Positions 8,498-16,805 of a stretch of 64,000 nucleotides of DNA are shown here, piece by piece. The stretch is from Bradyrhizobium iriomotense (GTDB taxonomy: Bacteria; Pseudomonadota; Alphaproteobacteria; Rhizobiales; Xanthobacteraceae), in assembly GCF_018130765.1 (NCBI RefSeq), contig NZ_JAFCJZ010000015.1, positions 169,426 to 233,425 on the forward strand, in the 5' to 3' direction. The translations under genes and the position numbers were made by a program. Numbering within the stretch: the first letter of the stretch is position 1; each line of letters begins with the position of its first letter. Under the pieces are notes generated by a model. The model worked only from the letters and a program-made list of their open reading frames with translations. It did not search any database and was not told the DNA's origin.

Positions 8498-8758
8498 ATG
8501 ATCACTCCAATCCATCTCGGCCTGGCCGCACCGCTGTGGCGGGCGCAGCTGTGGCAGGCCCGGGCCTTTGGCCGCCTCGTTTCGCTCGATCTCATGGCCG
8601 TTGATCTCCGATTTGCACTCGCAAGCGTGGTGGCGCGCTCGCTGACCCAGGCCGCGGACGCACTGGTCCGCCACGTCATGACCCGCGCCTGGCGGGGGGC
8701 CCGTTTCGCAGAAGATATCACGGCTGCTGCCACCATGGTGGCAGCAGCCCGTCACTAG
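8498..8758 (+). CDS. Small hypothetical helical protein, 86 residues
   Basis: The ATG at 8498 is preceded by AAGAGGA at a good distance. The product begins MITPIHLGLAAPLWRAQLWQ and looks mostly amphipathic-helical and rich in Ala, Arg and Leu, with no cysteines and no clear membrane span. No family is recognised. It is the first gene after the operator at 8428-8451, with the transferase-like gene 35 bases behind, so it is probably co-regulated with that gene. Confidence 0.6.
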   Translation: MITPIHLGLAAPLWRAQLWQARAFGRLVSLDLMAVDLRFALASVVARSLTQAADALVRHVMTRAWRGARFAEDITAAATMVAAARH

Positions 8759-8793
8759 GTTCCATCAAACTTGGCAGGTTCAGGAGAGCTTTC

Positions 8794-9522
8794 ATGATCA
8801 CGCTTTACGGCTTTGGCACCGGCTTCGGCCTGCCGGAAATCAGCCCCTTCGTCACCAAGACGGAGGTGCAGCTCAAGATGGCGGGGCTGCCCTACCGGAA
8901 GGAGCGCGCGATGCCGCCCGCCTCGCCGAAGGGGCAATTGCCGTTCATCGACGATGGCGGCGAGGCGGTGGCCGATTCCACCTTCATCCGCGCCCATATC
9001 GAGCGCCGCTACGGCTTCGATTTCGACGCCGGCCTCTCGCTGCAGGAGCGCGCGCAGGCCTGGGCGTTCGAGCGCATGATCGAGCACCATGTCTATTGGG
9101 CGCTGGTCGGCGCGCGCTGGGTCGATCCGGTCAATTTTGCCAAGGGCCCTGCGCATTTCTTCGACGGCGCACCGGAGCACAACCGCGAGAAGCTGCGCGA
9201 GGACGCGCAGTTCCGCGTCGCCGAGAACTATCTGCTCTCCGGTCTTGGCCGCCATGCGCCCGATGACGACGTCGATCTCGCCGTCCGCTCGCTGTTCGCG
9301 CTGTCGGTGCAGCTCGGCGACAAGGCCTATCTGATGGGCAACAAGCCCTGCGGCGTCGATGCGACAGCCTTCGGCGCGCTCGCGGGGATCCTGACGCCGT
9401 TCTTCGAGTCCGGACTGCGGCAGCGGGCCGAGGGATTTGCGAACCTCACGGCGTATGTCGACCGCATGATGGACAATTACTATCCGGAGTTCGCCTGGAC
9501 CCCGCTGCGGCAGGCAGCTTGA
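8794..9522 (+). CDS. Glutathione S-transferase family protein (metaxin/Fax-like)
   Basis: This 242-residue protein starts MITLYGFGTGFGLPEISPFV. Its thioredoxin-like domain contains SPKGQLPFIDDGGEAVADST, the pattern of the failed-axon-connections/metaxin-like branch, followed by FIRAHIERRYG. The helical C-terminal domain ends with AYLMGNKPCGVDATAFGALA and LTAYVDRMMDNYYPEF. Bacterial members are assumed to act in detoxification, but substrates are not established. It follows the small gene at 8498 under the divergent WYL regulator. Confidence 0.88.
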   Translation: MITLYGFGTGFGLPEISPFVTKTEVQLKMAGLPYRKERAMPPASPKGQLPFIDDGGEAVADSTFIRAHIERRYGFDFDAGLSLQERAQAWAFERMIEHHVYWALVGARWVDPVNFAKGPAHFFDGAPEHNREKLREDAQFRVAENYLLSGLGRHAPDDDVDLAVRSLFALSVQLGDKAYLMGNKPCGVDATAFGALAGILTPFFESGLRQRAEGFANLTAYVDRMMDNYYPEFAWTPLRQAA

Positions 9523-9565
9523 AACTTGATGGGATGAGCCCCGGCTGGCGCTCCGACAAAGGTGC

Positions 9566-9716
9566 GTTCCCTCCCCCCTTGCGGGGGAGGGCTAGGGAGA
9601 GGGGTAGCCCAGCAAAAGGTGCCGGTGTTGTTGATCCACCGAAGGCGGTGCGCGACGGAAGGAATCCCCGTGTGGCACCCCTCTCCCTGCCCCTCCCCCG
9701 CAAGGGGGAAGGGAAC
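9566..9716. repeat. Palindromic intergenic repeat, family B1
   Basis: It runs from GTTCCCTCCCCCCTTGCGGG to a near-complementary end CCCGCAAGGGGGAAGGGAAC. Arms GGGAGAGGGGTAGCC and GTGGCACCCCTCTCCC sit inside. Close copies are at 28418-28586 and 59024-59175, and the last is almost the same through the middle (CCCAGCAAAAGGTGCCG). Together with the terminator at 9781 it fills the 312-base gap from 9523 to 9834. Confidence 0.8.
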
Positions 9717-9780
9717 GGAGAGAGAGCCGTAGTTGGCCAAACTCGTTTCGAGTTTGCGCTCGCGAATCTCAAAGCCAAAA

Positions 9781-9809
9781 CAAAAGAGCCGGCCCATCGG
9801 GCCGGCTCT
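9781..9809 (-). terminator. Rho-independent terminator of the 9835-10986 gene
   Basis: A perfect 11-bp stem (AGAGCCGGCCC at 9785-9795, GGGCCGGCTCT at 9799-9809) with a 3-base loop is followed, in minus-strand direction, by TTTTG. It lies 25 bases past the stop codon at 9835. Confidence 0.85.
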
Positions 9810-9834
9810 CGTCGTCTCACAATTGTCGCTATGC

Positions 9835-10986
9835 CTACTTCACCAGCGTGTACTTGCCGTTCTTCACGGTGAGCAGGATGCGCGAGCGCTCGTCGAGGCC
9901 GTAGCGGTCCTTTTCGGTGAAGTTGTAGACGCCCTGGCTTGCCGCCAGCTCCTTCTCGGAGAGCAGTGCCTGGCGGATCGCTTCGCGGAATTCCGGCGTG
10001 CCGGGTTTTGCGGTTTTCAGCGCGGTCGGGATGATGCGCTTGAGGATCTCGAAGGCGTCGTAGGAATGACCGGCGAACTGGCTGCGGCTGTTCGGGCCGT
10101 ATTTGGCTTCATACGCCGTGTTGAGCGCGAGGCCCGGCTTCTTGGTGGCGGCTTCGTCCGGCTGGTCCTCGGGGTCCATGACGGGACCGGAGGCCATCAG
10201 CACGCCTTCCGCCGCTTTGCCGGCGATGCGGATGAAGTCCATGCTGGCAGCGCCGTGGGTCTGGTAGATCAGGCCCTGATAGCCGCGCTCGCGCAGCTCG
10301 GTCTGCGGCAGCGCGGCCGCGGTGCCGGAGGCGCCGACCAGGATCGCGTCGGGATTGGCGGCGACGAGCTTCAGCACCTGGCCGGTCACCGACGTATCCG
10401 GACGGGCAAAGCGCTCCTCGTCGACGATGGTCATGCCCATCGGCACGGCCTGCGCTTTCAAATCGTTGAACCAGAGGTCGCCATAGGAGTCGGAATAACC
10501 GATATAGCCGAGGGTCTTGATGCCCTTCGACTTCATGTGATCGTACAGCACCTTGCCGACGATCGGGATCGGCTGCGGCATCGCCACCGACCACTTCATG
10601 CGTTCCGGCGTGATCGGGAAGGGCGCCAGACCAAAGTGCGGGATGCCGGCCTCGTTGGCGACGTTGGAGACCGCAATCGTCGGCGGCGTCAGCGCCGAGC
10701 CCATGATGATGTCGGCCTTGGATTCGGTGACGAAGCGGCGGGCGTTGGTGGTCGCCGTGGTGGGATCGCCGCCATCGTCGAGCACGATCACCTTCAGCGG
10801 CACGCCGCCGATCTCTTTCGGCACGAATTCCAGCGCGTTGCGCTCGGGAATGCCGAGGGCGGCGCCCGGGCCGGTCGTGGTGGTGGTGATGCCGATGGTG
10901 ATTTCGCTGGTCTGGGCCAGCGCGGGCAGCGCCGGCAGGGCGAGCGTCGCCGCGGCAATCGCGGCGGTCAGGTAAAAGCGTTTCAT
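9835..10986 (-). CDS. Liv-type ABC transporter substrate-binding protein
   Basis: This 383-residue protein has a signal peptide (MKRFYLTAAIAAATLALPAL, cleavage near ALAQ at 25) and a Peripla_BP_6 fold (ITIGITTTTTGPGAALGIPE; VIVLDDGGDPTTATTNARRF). It should bind its ligand in the periplasm and deliver it to a Liv-type permease. No permease is adjacent. It is the last gene of the hydroxycinnamoyl-CoA operon (14986 to 9835), so an aromatic acid is the likely ligand. The receptor-less LivH/LivMG/LivF set at 24080-27625 is a possible partner, by inference only. Confidence 0.88.
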   Translation of the reverse strand: MKRFYLTAAIAAATLALPALPALAQTSEITIGITTTTTGPGAALGIPERNALEFVPKEIGGVPLKVIVLDDGGDPTTATTNARRFVTESKADIIMGSALTPPTIAVSNVANEAGIPHFGLAPFPITPERMKWSVAMPQPIPIVGKVLYDHMKSKGIKTLGYIGYSDSYGDLWFNDLKAQAVPMGMTIVDEERFARPDTSVTGQVLKLVAANPDAILVGASGTAAALPQTELRERGYQGLIYQTHGAASMDFIRIAGKAAEGVLMASGPVMDPEDQPDEAATKKPGLALNTAYEAKYGPNSRSQFAGHSYDAFEILKRIIPTALKTAKPGTPEFREAIRQALLSEKELAASQGVYNFTEKDRYGLDERSRILLTVKNGKYTLVK

Positions 10987-11065
10987 CTATTCCTCCCTTG
11001 ACGTGTTTTCTTTGAAAGCAGAAATCGAACGTGAATTCAGCCCCGTCTTTTGGTGATGCGGCGAT

Positions 11066-11485
11066 TTAGCTTCCCGTGAATTTGGCGACCATTTCCGCCG
11101 GAAACGGCGCCGATTTCAGCTTGTCGGGGTTGGCAGGATCGCGGCCGACCAAGACGCGGGTCTCGAACCCCTCGATCGCCAGCGCCGCGCCCTTGTAGAC
11201 ATTGTGCTTCACCTCGAAGCTCGAGCGCTTGATGCTCTCGATCTTCGTCTCGATGGTGATCCAGTCGCCATAGGTCGAGGGGATGTAGAACTTGGCCCGC
11301 GTGTCGACCATGGGGATGCCCACCAGGCCGTATTTGCGGACCAGGTCCTGCTTGGAGAAGCCGGCGACCTCGAACAGGGTCGAGGTCGAATCGTCGAACA
11401 TCGCGAAATAGCGCGGGTAATAGACGATGTTGGCGGGGTCGCAATCACCCCACTGGATCTGGACCTCGCGCCGGTTCACGAACAT
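11066..11485 (-). CDS. 4-hydroxybenzoyl-CoA thioesterase-like hotdog protein
   Basis: The 139-residue single hotdog domain carries the motif WGDCDPANIVYYPRYF (about 12-27). It matches the GDCDPAGIVWYP active-site segment of Pseudomonas CBS3 4-hydroxybenzoyl-CoA thioesterase, including the nucleophilic aspartate. GLVGIPMVDTRAKFYIPSTY also aligns. It would hydrolyse an aryl-CoA to free acid. It sits 24 bases downstream of the SDR gene in the same operon, where it could release 4-hydroxybenzoate from its CoA ester; PobA at 20181 could then hydroxylate the acid. Confidence 0.87.
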   Translation of the reverse strand: MFVNRREVQIQWGDCDPANIVYYPRYFAMFDDSTSTLFEVAGFSKQDLVRKYGLVGIPMVDTRAKFYIPSTYGDWITIETKIESIKRSSFEVKHNVYKGAALAIEGFETRVLVGRDPANPDKLKSAPFPAEMVAKFTGS

Positions 11486-11509
11486 GCGTGTGCGCCTCGC
11501 TCTGCGAAG

Positions 11510-12271
11510 TTACTTGGGCGCCATGCGCAGCGAGCCGTCGAGGCGCACCACTTCGCCGTTGAGGTACGCATTCTCGACCATGTGCAGCGCGAGTGCGGCG
11601 AACTCGTCGGCCTGGCCGAGCCGGCGCGGGAAGGGGATGGCGGCGGCGAGCGAATCCTGGGCTTCCTGCGGCAGGTTCGCGAGCAGCGGCGTCAGGAATA
11701 GGCCGGGCGCGATGGTCAGGACGCGGACACCGAATTGCGCGAGCTCGCGCGCGATCGGCAGCGTCATGCCGACGATGCCGCCCTTGGAGGCCGAATAGGC
11801 GGACTGGCCGATCTGGCCGTCATAGGCGGCGACGGAGGCGGTGTTGATGATGACGCCGCGCTCGCCGGTCGCCTGCGGCTCGAGCTTAGACATCTCGGTC
11901 GCGGCAAGGCGCAGCATGTTGAAGGTGCCGATCAGATTGACCTTGATCACCTTGTCGAAATCGGCGAGCGCCATCGGGCCGTCGCGGCCGACGACGCGCT
12001 TGGCAACGCCGATGCCGGCGCAATTGACCAGCACGCGCGCCGGGCCATGGGCCTTGTTGGCCTGCGCGACCGCAGCTTCAGCGGAAGCGGCGTCGGAGAC
12101 GTCGCAGGTCACGGCGACGCCCTTGATCTCAGCGGCAACGGCTTCCGCAAGCTTGGCATTCAGATCGCACACCGCGACCTTGGCGCCCTGCGCCGCCAGC
12201 TTTCGCGCGGTCGCCGCGCCCAGTCCCGATGCGCCGCCGGTGACGATGGCTGCCTGATCCTTCAACAACAT
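11510..12271 (-). CDS. SDR-family 3-hydroxyacyl-CoA dehydrogenase-like protein
   Basis: This 253-residue short-chain dehydrogenase has the cofactor motif TGGASGLGAAT (about 11-21), Asp36 in VCDLN favouring NAD, the NCAGI strand motif, catalytic Ser in INTASVAAYDG and the YSASKGG active site. The overall pattern resembles 17-beta-HSD type 10/3-hydroxyacyl-CoA dehydrogenases. In this operon it would oxidise the 3-hydroxy intermediate made by the crotonase, which would make side-chain shortening beta-oxidative rather than retro-aldol. That is inference. Confidence 0.88.
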   Translation of the reverse strand: MLLKDQAAIVTGGASGLGAATARKLAAQGAKVAVCDLNAKLAEAVAAEIKGVAVTCDVSDAASAEAAVAQANKAHGPARVLVNCAGIGVAKRVVGRDGPMALADFDKVIKVNLIGTFNMLRLAATEMSKLEPQATGERGVIINTASVAAYDGQIGQSAYSASKGGIVGMTLPIARELAQFGVRVLTIAPGLFLTPLLANLPQEAQDSLAAAIPFPRRLGQADEFAALALHMVENAYLNGEVVRLDGSLRMAPK

Positions 12272-12296
12272 GGCGTTCTCCTTTGGCGATGATTTC

Positions 12297-14180
12297 TTAG
12301 CCGACCGATATCACACGGTCCGACGGATTGGCAGCGTAGAGCTCGTCGATCAAGAGGTTGCGATGTTCCAGCACCGCGCGCTGGTTGATTGAGCCCTTGT
12401 CGGTGACCTCGCCCTTGTCGATCGAGAGCGGCGCGTCCATCAGGATCGCGCGCGTGATCCGCGTCGAGGAGCCCGTGGCCGTCGACAGGAAGCGGGTCAG
12501 GCGCTCGCGGAAGGCCTCGCGCACCAGCCGGTCGCGCGCGGCGACGACGAGATCGTCGGGTGGCAGCGTCGGATTGATCAGGCGGCAACCGTCGAGGTCG
12601 AGCACGACCAGCGCAGAGACCTCGTCGCGGTTGATGCCGGCGATGACGACGTCGCGCACCAGCGGCGCGCAGGCCGCGGTGAGGCGCGCGCGCAGGGGGC
12701 CGACACTGACCCAGGTGCCACTGGCGAGCTTGAAGTCCTCGCTGACGCGGCCGTCGAAATCGAAGCCGGCGTTGAAATCATCGGGATCGGCGGGCTTGAG
12801 CGCATCGCCCATCTTGTAGAATCCTTCCTCGTCGAAGGATTTTGCGGTGATGTCGGGTTGGCGCCAGTAGCCGGGCATCACGTTCGGCCCCTTGGCGCGG
12901 ACCTCCAGCTTGCCGTTGTTCGGCACCAGCTTGGCGTCATTGCCCGAGACGGGCAGGCCGACATGGCCCGAGCGGCTGGTGCGCGGATTCACCGACATGA
13001 AGAACGGCGCGGTCTCGGTCGCGCCAAGGCCGGTCAGCATCGGTACGCGATAGCCCTTCTCCTTCACCGCGAGCTCGTCGAGGCTGTTCCAGACGAACGG
13101 CGACAGCGCCGCGCCGGAGAAGAACATCGCATGAAGCCGGTCGAAGAACTTTGCGCGCAGGCCCTGGTCGTCGCGCAAATAGGGCAGCAGCGATTCATAG
13201 CCCTTCGGCACGTTGAAATAGACCGTCGGCGAAATCTCCTGGAGATTGCGCACGGTCTCCTCGATGCCGCCGGGCACCGGCTTGCCGGCGTCCAGATACA
13301 TCGAGCCGCCATTGTACAGCGTCAGGCCGATATTGTGGTTGCCGCCGAAGGTGTGATTCCACGGCAGCCAGTCGATGATGACGGGCGGCTCGTCCTTGAG
13401 GAAGGCGAGCGTCTCACGCAGCATCACCTGGTTGGCGCAGATCATGCGCTGGGTGTTGATGACGGCCTTGGGATTGCCGGTCGAGCCCGACGTCAGCAGG
13501 AATTTTGCGATGGTATCAGGGCAGATCTTGCCATGCACCGCGTCGAGATCGCCGTGGATCGGCGTCGCCATGAGATCGGCGAGCAGGGTGACGTCGCGGC
13601 CCGGCACCGTGCCGTAGGAGGCCGCGATCTCGGTGCCGAGCGAGACGTTGGCGGCGAGCGCGTCGGCGAACTTGTCGGCGTCCTCGGCGAAGACGAGGCC
13701 GGGCGTCAAGAGCTTCATCAGGTAAGACAGCTTGCCGTAATCCTTCGACACCAGCGAATAGGCCGGCGACACCGGGCAAAACGGAACGCCCGCGTAGAAC
13801 GCGCCGAACGCCAGCAGCGCGTGGTCGATCGAATTGCCGGAGAGGATCACGACCGGCCGCTCCGCCGACAATCCGCGCGCGACCAATGCAGAGGCAATAT
13901 GCCGGCTCGCGGTGAGCAGCTCGGCATAGGTGATCTTGCGCCAGCCGCGGCCGCCTTCGCGCTCGGCCATGAAGACGCGGTCCGGCGTCGTCGTCGCCCA
14001 ATGATGCAGGCGGTCGGTGATGCGGACCGGATAGTCGCCGAGCGGCTGCTTCGGCCGCAGGTAGATCGTGCCGTCGTCGCGGCGCTCGACATTGACGACG
14101 GGATCGCCGAACGAAATGGGCCGCAGCGGAGAATTGCTCGCGCCGCGCTCCATGCTGGAAGAGGACGGCTGCGCGCTCAT
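12297..14180 (-). CDS. Feruloyl-CoA-synthetase-like acyl/aryl-CoA ligase
   Basis: This 627-residue AMP-forming ligase starts at the ATG at 14180, whose bases overlap the upstream TGA. The phosphate loop is LLTSGSTGNPKAVINTQRM. IIDWLPWNHTFGGNHNIG, GLGATETAPF and PGYWRQPDITAKSFDEEGFY follow, with GDALKPADPDD in the region of the usual adenylate motif. The long N-terminal part and the WLPWNHTFGGNH segment are typical of feruloyl/coumaroyl-CoA synthetases. It would activate a hydroxycinnamate or related aryl acid with ATP and CoA in the cytoplasm, as first step of the operon. Confidence 0.87.
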   Translation of the reverse strand: MSAQPSSSSMERGASNSPLRPISFGDPVVNVERRDDGTIYLRPKQPLGDYPVRITDRLHHWATTTPDRVFMAEREGGRGWRKITYAELLTASRHIASALVARGLSAERPVVILSGNSIDHALLAFGAFYAGVPFCPVSPAYSLVSKDYGKLSYLMKLLTPGLVFAEDADKFADALAANVSLGTEIAASYGTVPGRDVTLLADLMATPIHGDLDAVHGKICPDTIAKFLLTSGSTGNPKAVINTQRMICANQVMLRETLAFLKDEPPVIIDWLPWNHTFGGNHNIGLTLYNGGSMYLDAGKPVPGGIEETVRNLQEISPTVYFNVPKGYESLLPYLRDDQGLRAKFFDRLHAMFFSGAALSPFVWNSLDELAVKEKGYRVPMLTGLGATETAPFFMSVNPRTSRSGHVGLPVSGNDAKLVPNNGKLEVRAKGPNVMPGYWRQPDITAKSFDEEGFYKMGDALKPADPDDFNAGFDFDGRVSEDFKLASGTWVSVGPLRARLTAACAPLVRDVVIAGINRDEVSALVVLDLDGCRLINPTLPPDDLVVAARDRLVREAFRERLTRFLSTATGSSTRITRAILMDAPLSIDKGEVTDKGSINQRAVLEHRNLLIDELYAANPSDRVISVG

Positions 14181-14986
14181 GATTTGGGTTTCACCTTCGC
14201 GGTCTTGTGCTCGAGGAATTCGCGGATCCTGCGCTTGGCCTCCTTGTCGCTCTGCGCGACGGTGGCCATCAGCGATTCCATCAAGAGACCCGTTTGGGGA
14301 TTGGCTTCCGCGATCATCGGCAGCGCCTGGAGCACGGCAAAATTCGTCAGCGGCGCATTGGAGGCGATCTTGGTCGCAAGCTCCAGCGCCTTGCCGAGCC
14401 CGTTGCCGGCCTCTGTCAGATATTGCGCAAAGCCGTAGGAGGCGCCTTCGGTCGCGCTGTAGACGCGCCCGGTCAGCATCATGTCCATCATCCTGGCAAC
14501 GCCGATCAGCCGCGGCAGCCGCACCGAGCCGCCGCCGCCGACGAAGATGCCGCGCTGCCCCTCCGGCAGCGCGAAATAGGTCGAGGGTTCGGCGACACGG
14601 ATATGCGCGGCGCAGGCAAGCTCCAGCCCGCCGCCGATCACCGCGCCCCTGAGCGCCGCGATCACGGGCACGCGGCTGTACTGGATGCGGTCGAACACCC
14701 GGTGCCACATCTGGGAATGCAGAAGGCCGCCGGTGGCGTCGTGCTCGGTCAGCTCGGACAGGTCGAGGCCTGAGGAGAAATGATCGCCGATGCCGTGGAT
14801 AACGACCGCGCCGATGTCCTCGGGCAGGGACGCAAAACACTCGCCGATTTCCAGGATGATACCGTCGTTCAGCGCATTGCGCTTGGCCGGCCGGTTCAGA
14901 CCCACGGTCAGAACCCGGTCCGCCCGCTCGATCCTCAAAAGCCCGGAGGCACCCGCGTCAGCGGTATCGGCGTTTCCCTGTGTCAT
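14177..14986 (-). CDS. Crotonase-family enoyl-CoA hydratase (aryl-CoA pathway)
   Basis: The 269-residue crotonase has the oxyanion-hole motif GDHFSSGLDLSEL and a second motif ALRGAVIGGGLELACAAHIR. The segment FALPEGQRGIFVGGGGSVRL places a glutamate at the usual catalytic position. It is the first gene of the minus-strand operon. The ATG lies about 20 bases past a GTTAT-N5-ATAAC dyad. Its stop overlaps the ligase start, so the two are translationally coupled. Hydration of feruloyl- or coumaroyl-CoA is the likely step. Confidence 0.87.
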   Translation of the reverse strand: MTQGNADTADAGASGLLRIERADRVLTVGLNRPAKRNALNDGIILEIGECFASLPEDIGAVVIHGIGDHFSSGLDLSELTEHDATGGLLHSQMWHRVFDRIQYSRVPVIAALRGAVIGGGLELACAAHIRVAEPSTYFALPEGQRGIFVGGGGSVRLPRLIGVARMMDMMLTGRVYSATEGASYGFAQYLTEAGNGLGKALELATKIASNAPLTNFAVLQALPMIAEANPQTGLLMESLMATVAQSDKEAKRRIREFLEHKTAKVKPKS

Positions 14987-15005
14987 TTGCGTCCTTATCA
15001 GAATA

Positions 15006-15020
15006 GTTATGTTGTATAAC
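15006..15020. promoter_or_regulatory. Short AT-rich dyad upstream of the hydroxycinnamate operon
   Basis: GTTAT (15006-15010) and ATAAC (15016-15020) are perfect complements with a 5-base spacer. They start 20 bases upstream of the crotonase start at 14986, in an AT-rich patch within otherwise GC-rich DNA. A MarR-type operator would fit, but no regulator gene is adjacent. Confidence 0.45.
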
Positions 15021-15120
15021 GAATTTCGGGGGAGTCAACTAGGGACAGCGTTCCCGCCCCAAGAGGGCGAGGACAAGGTGGCGACGGCCGCGCCGGGTCT
15101 GCGGTCGCAACACCCCGTCG

Positions 15121-15801
15121 CTAGCCCATCGCCACTCCGTCGCCCTTGGCGCCGTGCTCGCGCTGGTCGAGCCACAGCGTGCCGAGCGCAAACGCCAGCC
15201 AGCCGAAATCGTAGGCAAAGCCCATGATCAGGACGATCCCGCCGGGAAGCGGTCCGACGGCGGCACGATCGACGAATTCCGCCAGGTTCGCGGCCGGCGT
15301 CGGATGGATGGCAATCTTGCCGTAATAGGCGACCGCCTGGATGACGAGAATCCAAACATAGTTGCGACGCAGTCGCCGTCCTGCGGCGCGGACGAACGAG
15401 ATGTGGTGACGGGGCGCGGTGTAGTCGCGCGCGAGAATGGCCTGCCAGCTATTGTCGCGTGCTTCGCCCGTGAACATCGGGGCGTAGAAATTCTTCTCCA
15501 GCCAGCGCGCGCGGGCTCGCCAGACGTTGAAATAGCGATAGCGCCTCGCCTCCATCGCGAGGAACACGGCGACCAGCAGGCCGACGAGCATGAGCGGCAG
15601 GGGCGACGCCCCCGGGCTCGAAAAAGTCGTCGACAGCGCGATCCCCATCGTGACGATCGCCCAGTTGGTCGTGTTGTCGAGCCGCGTTCGCCAGATGGTC
15701 GAGCGATAGACCTCGCCGCGGTAGAGGTGGGCAATAGCGCCTATTTCGGCAGGATCGAAGCGGTGCTGCGGGCTCGAGTCGCTGGAAGCCATGAGGGACA
15801 T
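15121..15801 (-). CDS. DUF2270 family integral membrane protein
   Basis: This 226-residue protein starts at the ATG at 15801, after GGGAG. It carries the DUF2270 pattern: IGAIAHLYRGEVYRSTIWRT, TTNWAIVTMGIALS, then RYRYFNVWRARARWLEKNFY. Hydrophobic segments lie at about 48-85, 145-160 and 185-212. The function is unknown. It is preceded by a 342-base gap and appears to be transcribed alone. Confidence 0.85.
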   Translation of the reverse strand: MSLMASSDSSPQHRFDPAEIGAIAHLYRGEVYRSTIWRTRLDNTTNWAIVTMGIALSTTFSSPGASPLPLMLVGLLVAVFLAMEARRYRYFNVWRARARWLEKNFYAPMFTGEARDNSWQAILARDYTAPRHHISFVRAAGRRLRRNYVWILVIQAVAYYGKIAIHPTPAANLAEFVDRAAVGPLPGGIVLIMGFAYDFGWLAFALGTLWLDQREHGAKGDGVAMG

Positions 15802-16143
15802 GGTGGCACTCCCCTGGTCTGCGCAACCTTGCGCCGGACCATCCTGAAACCAGCCGAGCCCTGGGTCAAAGGCGGATTGCGATCCGACTTTCACATCGCG
15901 TCGGGCACACGTCTGCCTTCTCGCGGTGCGTTTCACCCGTTGTGCCAGACAGCGCTCCCTCGAAATGCTCAGAGGGCGCAGGGTAGCCAGGCGCCGGCTG
16001 GTACCCGCGCCCCCTGTGCGCAAGAACCACAGGGGGCAAACCATAGGTATAGCTGAGAATACCCGGCCTCCCTTGCACAGTTGCAGGGAATTAAATGCCG
16101 GCTGGTTAACTTCGTTGGCCGTCCAAAGGACGCACGGATTCCC
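15802..16143. other. 342-base intergenic region with one strong hairpin
   Basis: I see no gene here. It contains a perfect 10-bp stem, GCCCCCTGTG (16009-16018) with CACAGGGGGC (16028-16037) and a 9-base loop, with no T-run on either side. It could be a terminator-like barrier for the genes at 16144-19927 or a leader structure upstream of the DUF2270 gene. Confidence 0.4.
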
Positions 16144-16602
16144 TCACATCACCTGATGCGCGTCGATCACCACGCGGTCCGCATGGCGCGCGGCGGAGGC
16201 CACGAAGATGTGCTGCATCAGCCAGCGATACTTCTCGTGACCCGTCTCGAATTTCGGTACGGTGCGGAAATAGATCAGCTTCGGATCGACCGGTTCGCCG
16301 CGCTTGAGCTTTTGCAAGAGCTCGACGGGCCCGAAGCGCATGCCCTTGTTCTCGACATAGACGACGGCGCCGTCGTCGGTCTCGAAGGCGTATTTGGCTT
16401 CGAGGTCGATCAGTTCGTTGGGACGGATGGTCTGGAAGTCGGCGCCGAACGGCAGCACCTTGCCGGTGACCGCACCCGTCACCTCGCCGCCCATGATCGG
16501 GATGATGCGGCGGACGCCGGTGCCGGTCTCGCCGGCGGTGATGACGTCGCCGATGCGCGCGGTGATGGTGAAGACGTATTTTGTTTCGAGGGTGGGGGGC
16601 AT
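16144..16602 (-). CDS. DUF3237 family protein
   Basis: The 152-residue beta-rich protein has the DUF3237 pattern: KYVFTITARIGDVITAGET, GVRRIIPIMGGEVTGAVTGK, VLPFGADFQTIRPN, then YFRTVPKFETGHEKYRWLMQ. Members form a small barrel of unknown function and are often found near aromatic or steroid catabolic genes. It lies downstream of the TRAP transporter on the same strand but is separated by a palindromic repeat. Confidence 0.88.
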   Translation of the reverse strand: MPPTLETKYVFTITARIGDVITAGETGTGVRRIIPIMGGEVTGAVTGKVLPFGADFQTIRPNELIDLEAKYAFETDDGAVVYVENKGMRFGPVELLQKLKRGEPVDPKLIYFRTVPKFETGHEKYRWLMQHIFVASAARHADRVVIDAHQVM

Positions 16603-16641
16603 CGGTCACCTCTTAACTGACTATGACGAACGATACTGCGT

Positions 16642-16788
16642 CTTACCCTCCCCTGGAGGGGGAGGGTCGGCGCGAAGCGCCGGGGTGGGGTGATCTCTCC
16701 GCTCAGGCAGTATTCAATGTGGAGAGACCGTCACCCCACCCCGCTCGCGCTTCGCGCGATCGACCCTCCCCCTCCAGGGGAGGGTAAG
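16642..16788. repeat. Palindromic intergenic repeat, family B3
   Basis: The outer arms are CTTACCCTCCCCTGGAGGGG and its complement ending at 16788. Inner arms are GGGGTGGGGTGATCTCTCC and GGAGAGACCGTCACCCCACC. A second copy lies at 23915-24077. Confidence 0.8.
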
Positions 16789-16805
16789 TGGCGGTCTTCG
16801 ATCAG

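Noticed and set aside
12297..14840. An 847-codon extension of the ligase gene upstream of 14180
   Set aside because: The extra N-terminal part runs out of frame through the crotonase gene. The ATG at 14180, coupled to the upstream stop, is the convincing start.
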